Below are positions 30,452 to 32,236 of a stretch of 32,236 bases of DNA, in pieces (position 1 is the first letter of the stretch; every line of letters starts with the position of its first letter). The notes under the pieces were generated by a model that was given only the letters and a program-made list of their open reading frames with translations, was not told where the DNA came from and did not search any database. A program made the position numbers and the translations under genes. This stretch comes from Periweissella fabalis (lineage in GTDB: Bacteria; Bacillota; Bacilli; Lactobacillales; Lactobacillaceae), in contig NZ_JAAXPN010000012.1 of the NCBI RefSeq assembly GCF_012396505.1, positions 1-32,236 on the forward strand. Direction: 5' to 3'.

Positions 30452-30486
30452 AAGAACTCGATGTTCCCGCATCGGGTTCTTTTTTG
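30452..30486 (+). terminator. Terminator of the holin-like toxin mRNA
   Basis: AGAACTCGATG and CATCGGGTTCT pair around TTCCCG with a T6 tail. Confidence 0.75.
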
Positions 30487-30612
30487 TTGTTTCTTTATGG
30501 AATAATTGTAACACTTGTTACTTAACAAACACAAGTATGGATTGTTGTGTTTCAATAATCTATATCTTTAACAGTTTCACGACTGCATTTTCAGCAATTA
30601 TATCAATACCAA

Positions 30613-30678
30613 TAAAAAAAATCACCACAATTAAGCAGTGATTAAATAGGTGTTTAGTTAAGTTCCCCGAACTTACTA
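30613..30678 (-). ncRNA. Candidate ~65-nt minus-strand small RNA
   Basis: The gene-free stretch 30487-30842 holds a minus-strand promoter, TTTACT (30709-30714) - 18 bp - TATACT (30685-30690). An AAGTTC / GAACTT hairpin follows, then the terminator AATCAC / GTGATT with an A-run complement at 30613-30619. No ORF fits. It may be part of a second antisense module or an independent sRNA. Confidence 0.35.
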
Positions 30679-30851
30679 ATGATAAGTATACTTTGAGTAT
30701 TCTTAAAAAGTAAAGATAATTTTTATGGTATTAGAATAAATAATTACAACAAAATAAAAAAACCGACAAAAAATTAATATTTACTTACATATTTATAAAA
30801 ATAAGAATAAAATATATTTATTCTTATAAATTAATAATAGAGGTGCATTTT

Positions 30852-31553
30852 ATGTATATTGTTTTATTCATTCTAGGTTTTATATTACTTTTGATATTTG
30901 TCTTCAAATTAGTTATAGCAAAGCACAAAGCTGAAACCCCATCATTAAAGACATGGCTATTATTTTTAGTTGCAATAATACTAACTGTTCTTGCATTTTT
31001 TACCATTCCAGATAAATATAAAATTTCAGATGACAAAGAAACATCAAAAACAACCACATCAGTTACAAAATCAGCTTCATCAAACACAATAGAAAAATTA
31101 AAAGGTTCAATCAACGATGCACTACTAAAAAACCTAGAACAAGATCAAGGTTTTGCTACTGGAAAACTCGATGCAAACGGCAACAAACTACCACAAGGAC
31201 AATCAAGTACACCAAGTGCTTCATTTGCATGGTCACTTGCAGTTAATAAAATGGAATACTATGACGCTGGTGTTAGTGCTGTTAAAGTTTATTTAACACA
31301 AGATGCAATAGATAAATTATCAACTCAAGATGTTTATCAAGTAGCAAAATCAGCTCAAGGAATGATTGCATCAACGTTACTATCAGATGTTTCCAACAAC
31401 GATAAAGAACAAAAATTAATCAATAATCAATTTAATCTCGATGATTCAACCAAACTATTACCTTATGTTTCATTAGCGAATGCAAATGGTGATGAACTTG
31501 TTCATACCAGCTTATTCACACACCAATTTAAGCAAAAAGATTTTGACAAATAA
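30852..31553 (+). CDS. Two-TM membrane protein with secreted domain, unknown
   Basis: Two TM helices (IVLFILGFILLLIFVFKLVI and WLLFLVAIILTVLAFFTI) are followed by a Thr/Ser linker and about 155 soluble residues, probably outside the cell. AGAGG 8 bases upstream favours the ATG at 30852. The soluble part (FAWSLAVNKMEYYDAGVSAV) is not recognised. It lies in the accessory arm with other membrane genes, so immunity, exclusion or surface roles are possible but untested. Confidence 0.6.
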   Translation: MYIVLFILGFILLLIFVFKLVIAKHKAETPSLKTWLLFLVAIILTVLAFFTIPDKYKISDDKETSKTTTSVTKSASSNTIEKLKGSINDALLKNLEQDQGFATGKLDANGNKLPQGQSSTPSASFAWSLAVNKMEYYDAGVSAVKVYLTQDAIDKLSTQDVYQVAKSAQGMIASTLLSDVSNNDKEQKLINNQFNLDDSTKLLPYVSLANANGDELVHTSLFTHQFKQKDFDK

Positions 31554-31565
31554 CTTTAATCGCTA

Positions 31566-31606
31566 AAAAACCAGAAAATAGAATTATTTATTTTCTGGTT
31601 TTTTTT
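31566..31606. terminator. Bidirectional terminator
   Basis: AAAACCAGAAAATA and TATTTTCTGGTTTT pair perfectly around an 8-base loop, with T runs both ways. It serves the convergent genes at 30852 and 32073. Confidence 0.85.
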
Positions 31607-31632
31607 GTATCTATCTTAGTGTTTTTAATAGG

Positions 31633-32073
31633 TTATTCAGTGTTTAAACTACTATGTATTTTAAATAATTCACAAACTATTAAAAATACAGATGAAAATA
31701 CTGTCATTAATATTAAAAATCTTAGAGGTTTAAATCCGATAAATAGAAATGAACTATTCACAAAAGTAAAACACCAAAACATTATTTTTCCCATAGATTG
31801 ATACAGTTCAAATATTTTTTTATTGGATGAAATTACATAAACACCTAACCAAACACAAAATAAAAGTAAAATAAAAGAAACACTAGAGGTTATTTTATTT
31901 TTGTTAAAATCATACTTTCCAATAAAATCACGTAACCTATTAAGGTTATACTTTCCAATAAAATCACGTAACCTATTATTCATACTTGTTTTTAGACACT
32001 TTAAATATCGTGTAATTATTAAGCGTTTATTACAGCTATCTTCTATATTTTTAAAAAATTTACACATACACAT
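31633..32073 (-). CDS. Small membrane protein with 12-residue tandem duplication
   Basis: The 146-residue protein has three hydrophobic segments (VSFILLLFCVWLGVYVI, IMFWCFTFVNSSFLFIGF, FLILMTVFSSVFLIVCELF) after a basic N-terminal part. NRLRDFIGKY occurs twice, 12 residues apart, from a 31-bp DNA repeat (31912-31942 and 31948-31978). AAAGGG lies 5 bases before the ATG. No family is recognised; size and topology recall small exclusion or immunity proteins. Confidence 0.55.
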   Translation of the reverse strand: MCMCKFFKNIEDSCNKRLIITRYLKCLKTSMNNRLRDFIGKYNLNRLRDFIGKYDFNKNKITSSVSFILLLFCVWLGVYVISSNKKIFELYQSMGKIMFWCFTFVNSSFLFIGFKPLRFLILMTVFSSVFLIVCELFKIHSSLNTE

Positions 32074-32109
32074 ACACCCTTTTAATTAAAAATAAGTTAC
32101 TTTACATAA

Positions 32110-32236
32110 CATGGTTTATCCTAAGATAGCCACTTAAACCAGCTACATCAACAATCTTAAAACTTTGTGAAATACACCTTTGTGAAAATATCTTTGTTCG
32201 ATTTTGTTCGTATTAATTTATCAGCTTTTGTATTTC
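32110..32236 (+). repeat. 127-bp exact direct repeat, copy 2 (window end)
   Basis: It is identical to 4294-4420 over its whole length and cut off by the window end. If the molecule is circular, sequence from 4421 onward follows it. The 36-bp gap before it (32074-32109) holds only the promoter side of the minus-strand gene. Confidence 0.9.

Noticed and set aside
30555-30640. 22-residue hydrophobic minus-strand peptide (MVIFFIGIDIIAENAVVKLL...)
   Set aside because: It resembles a small toxin at first sight, but it has no ribosome site and its start lies inside a minus-strand terminator hairpin with its T run.
30444-30641. 65-codon plus-strand frame after the holin-like toxin
   Set aside because: Its start lies just before and runs through an intrinsic terminator hairpin, there is no ribosome site, and the composition (many Cys and Phe) is not protein-like.

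Overview
This is AT-rich, low-GC DNA that reads as Lactobacillaceae (a Lactobacillus-group host; the genus cannot be fixed from the sequence). Evidence is the RepA_N-type rep/par module, the Fst-type and holin-like type I toxins, the C-terminal lipoprotein motif typical of lactobacilli, and the Lactobacillus-style siphophage genes. The window looks like a phage-plasmid of about 27.8 kb (positions 4294-32109) with 4.3 kb of other DNA attached to its left end. The final 127 bases exactly repeat positions 4294-4420. This fits a circular molecule whose contig ends in an assembly overlap, although a true direct repeat cannot be excluded.

Left arm (1-4293): the start of an IS3-family orfA, a 62-bp hairpin present again in inverted orientation at 2357-2418, a membrane-anchored XRE regulator, a complete Fst/par-type toxin-antitoxin locus, a lipoprotein, and a large polytopic membrane protein flanked by 17-bp direct repeats.

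Plasmid core (4294-7254): repA (minus strand) with a candidate antisense RNA over its leader, an iteron-like operator/centromere region, parA and a small partition/DUF5388-like protein, then a very acidic small protein.

Early/middle region (7255-14690): an SF1B helicase, a ~0.5-kb intergenic region with nested long-range complementarity (candidate large structured RNA), two HNH-type endonucleases, small proteins, and two paralogous proteins whose layout resembles a divergent sigma factor. Two families of promoter-like motifs recur here: TGATGCTC-N17-ACTATAT (5 copies, four in tandem) and TGYAAY-N3-AAACATGTATAAG (4 good copies and 1 degenerate). A ~50-residue C-terminal module is shared by the helicase, one HNH protein and one sigma-like protein.

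Packaging and virion region (14717-29251): HNH endonuclease, cos candidate, terminase small and large subunits, small membrane protein, portal, an in-frame protease-capsid fusion with internal ribosome binding sites, four connector/completion proteins, tail tube, tail chaperone pair, tape measure with a lytic transglycosylase domain, and a TM/coiled-coil protein. No distal tail, tail-tip, receptor-binding, holin, endolysin, integrase or CI-type repressor gene is present in the 27.8-kb unit. It is therefore either a decayed phage-plasmid or an element that depends on a helper for tail tips and lysis.

Right arm (29252-32236): accessory membrane/secreted proteins, a holin-like type I toxin with candidate antisense RNA, a second small minus-strand RNA candidate, and a small membrane protein with a 12-residue internal duplication.
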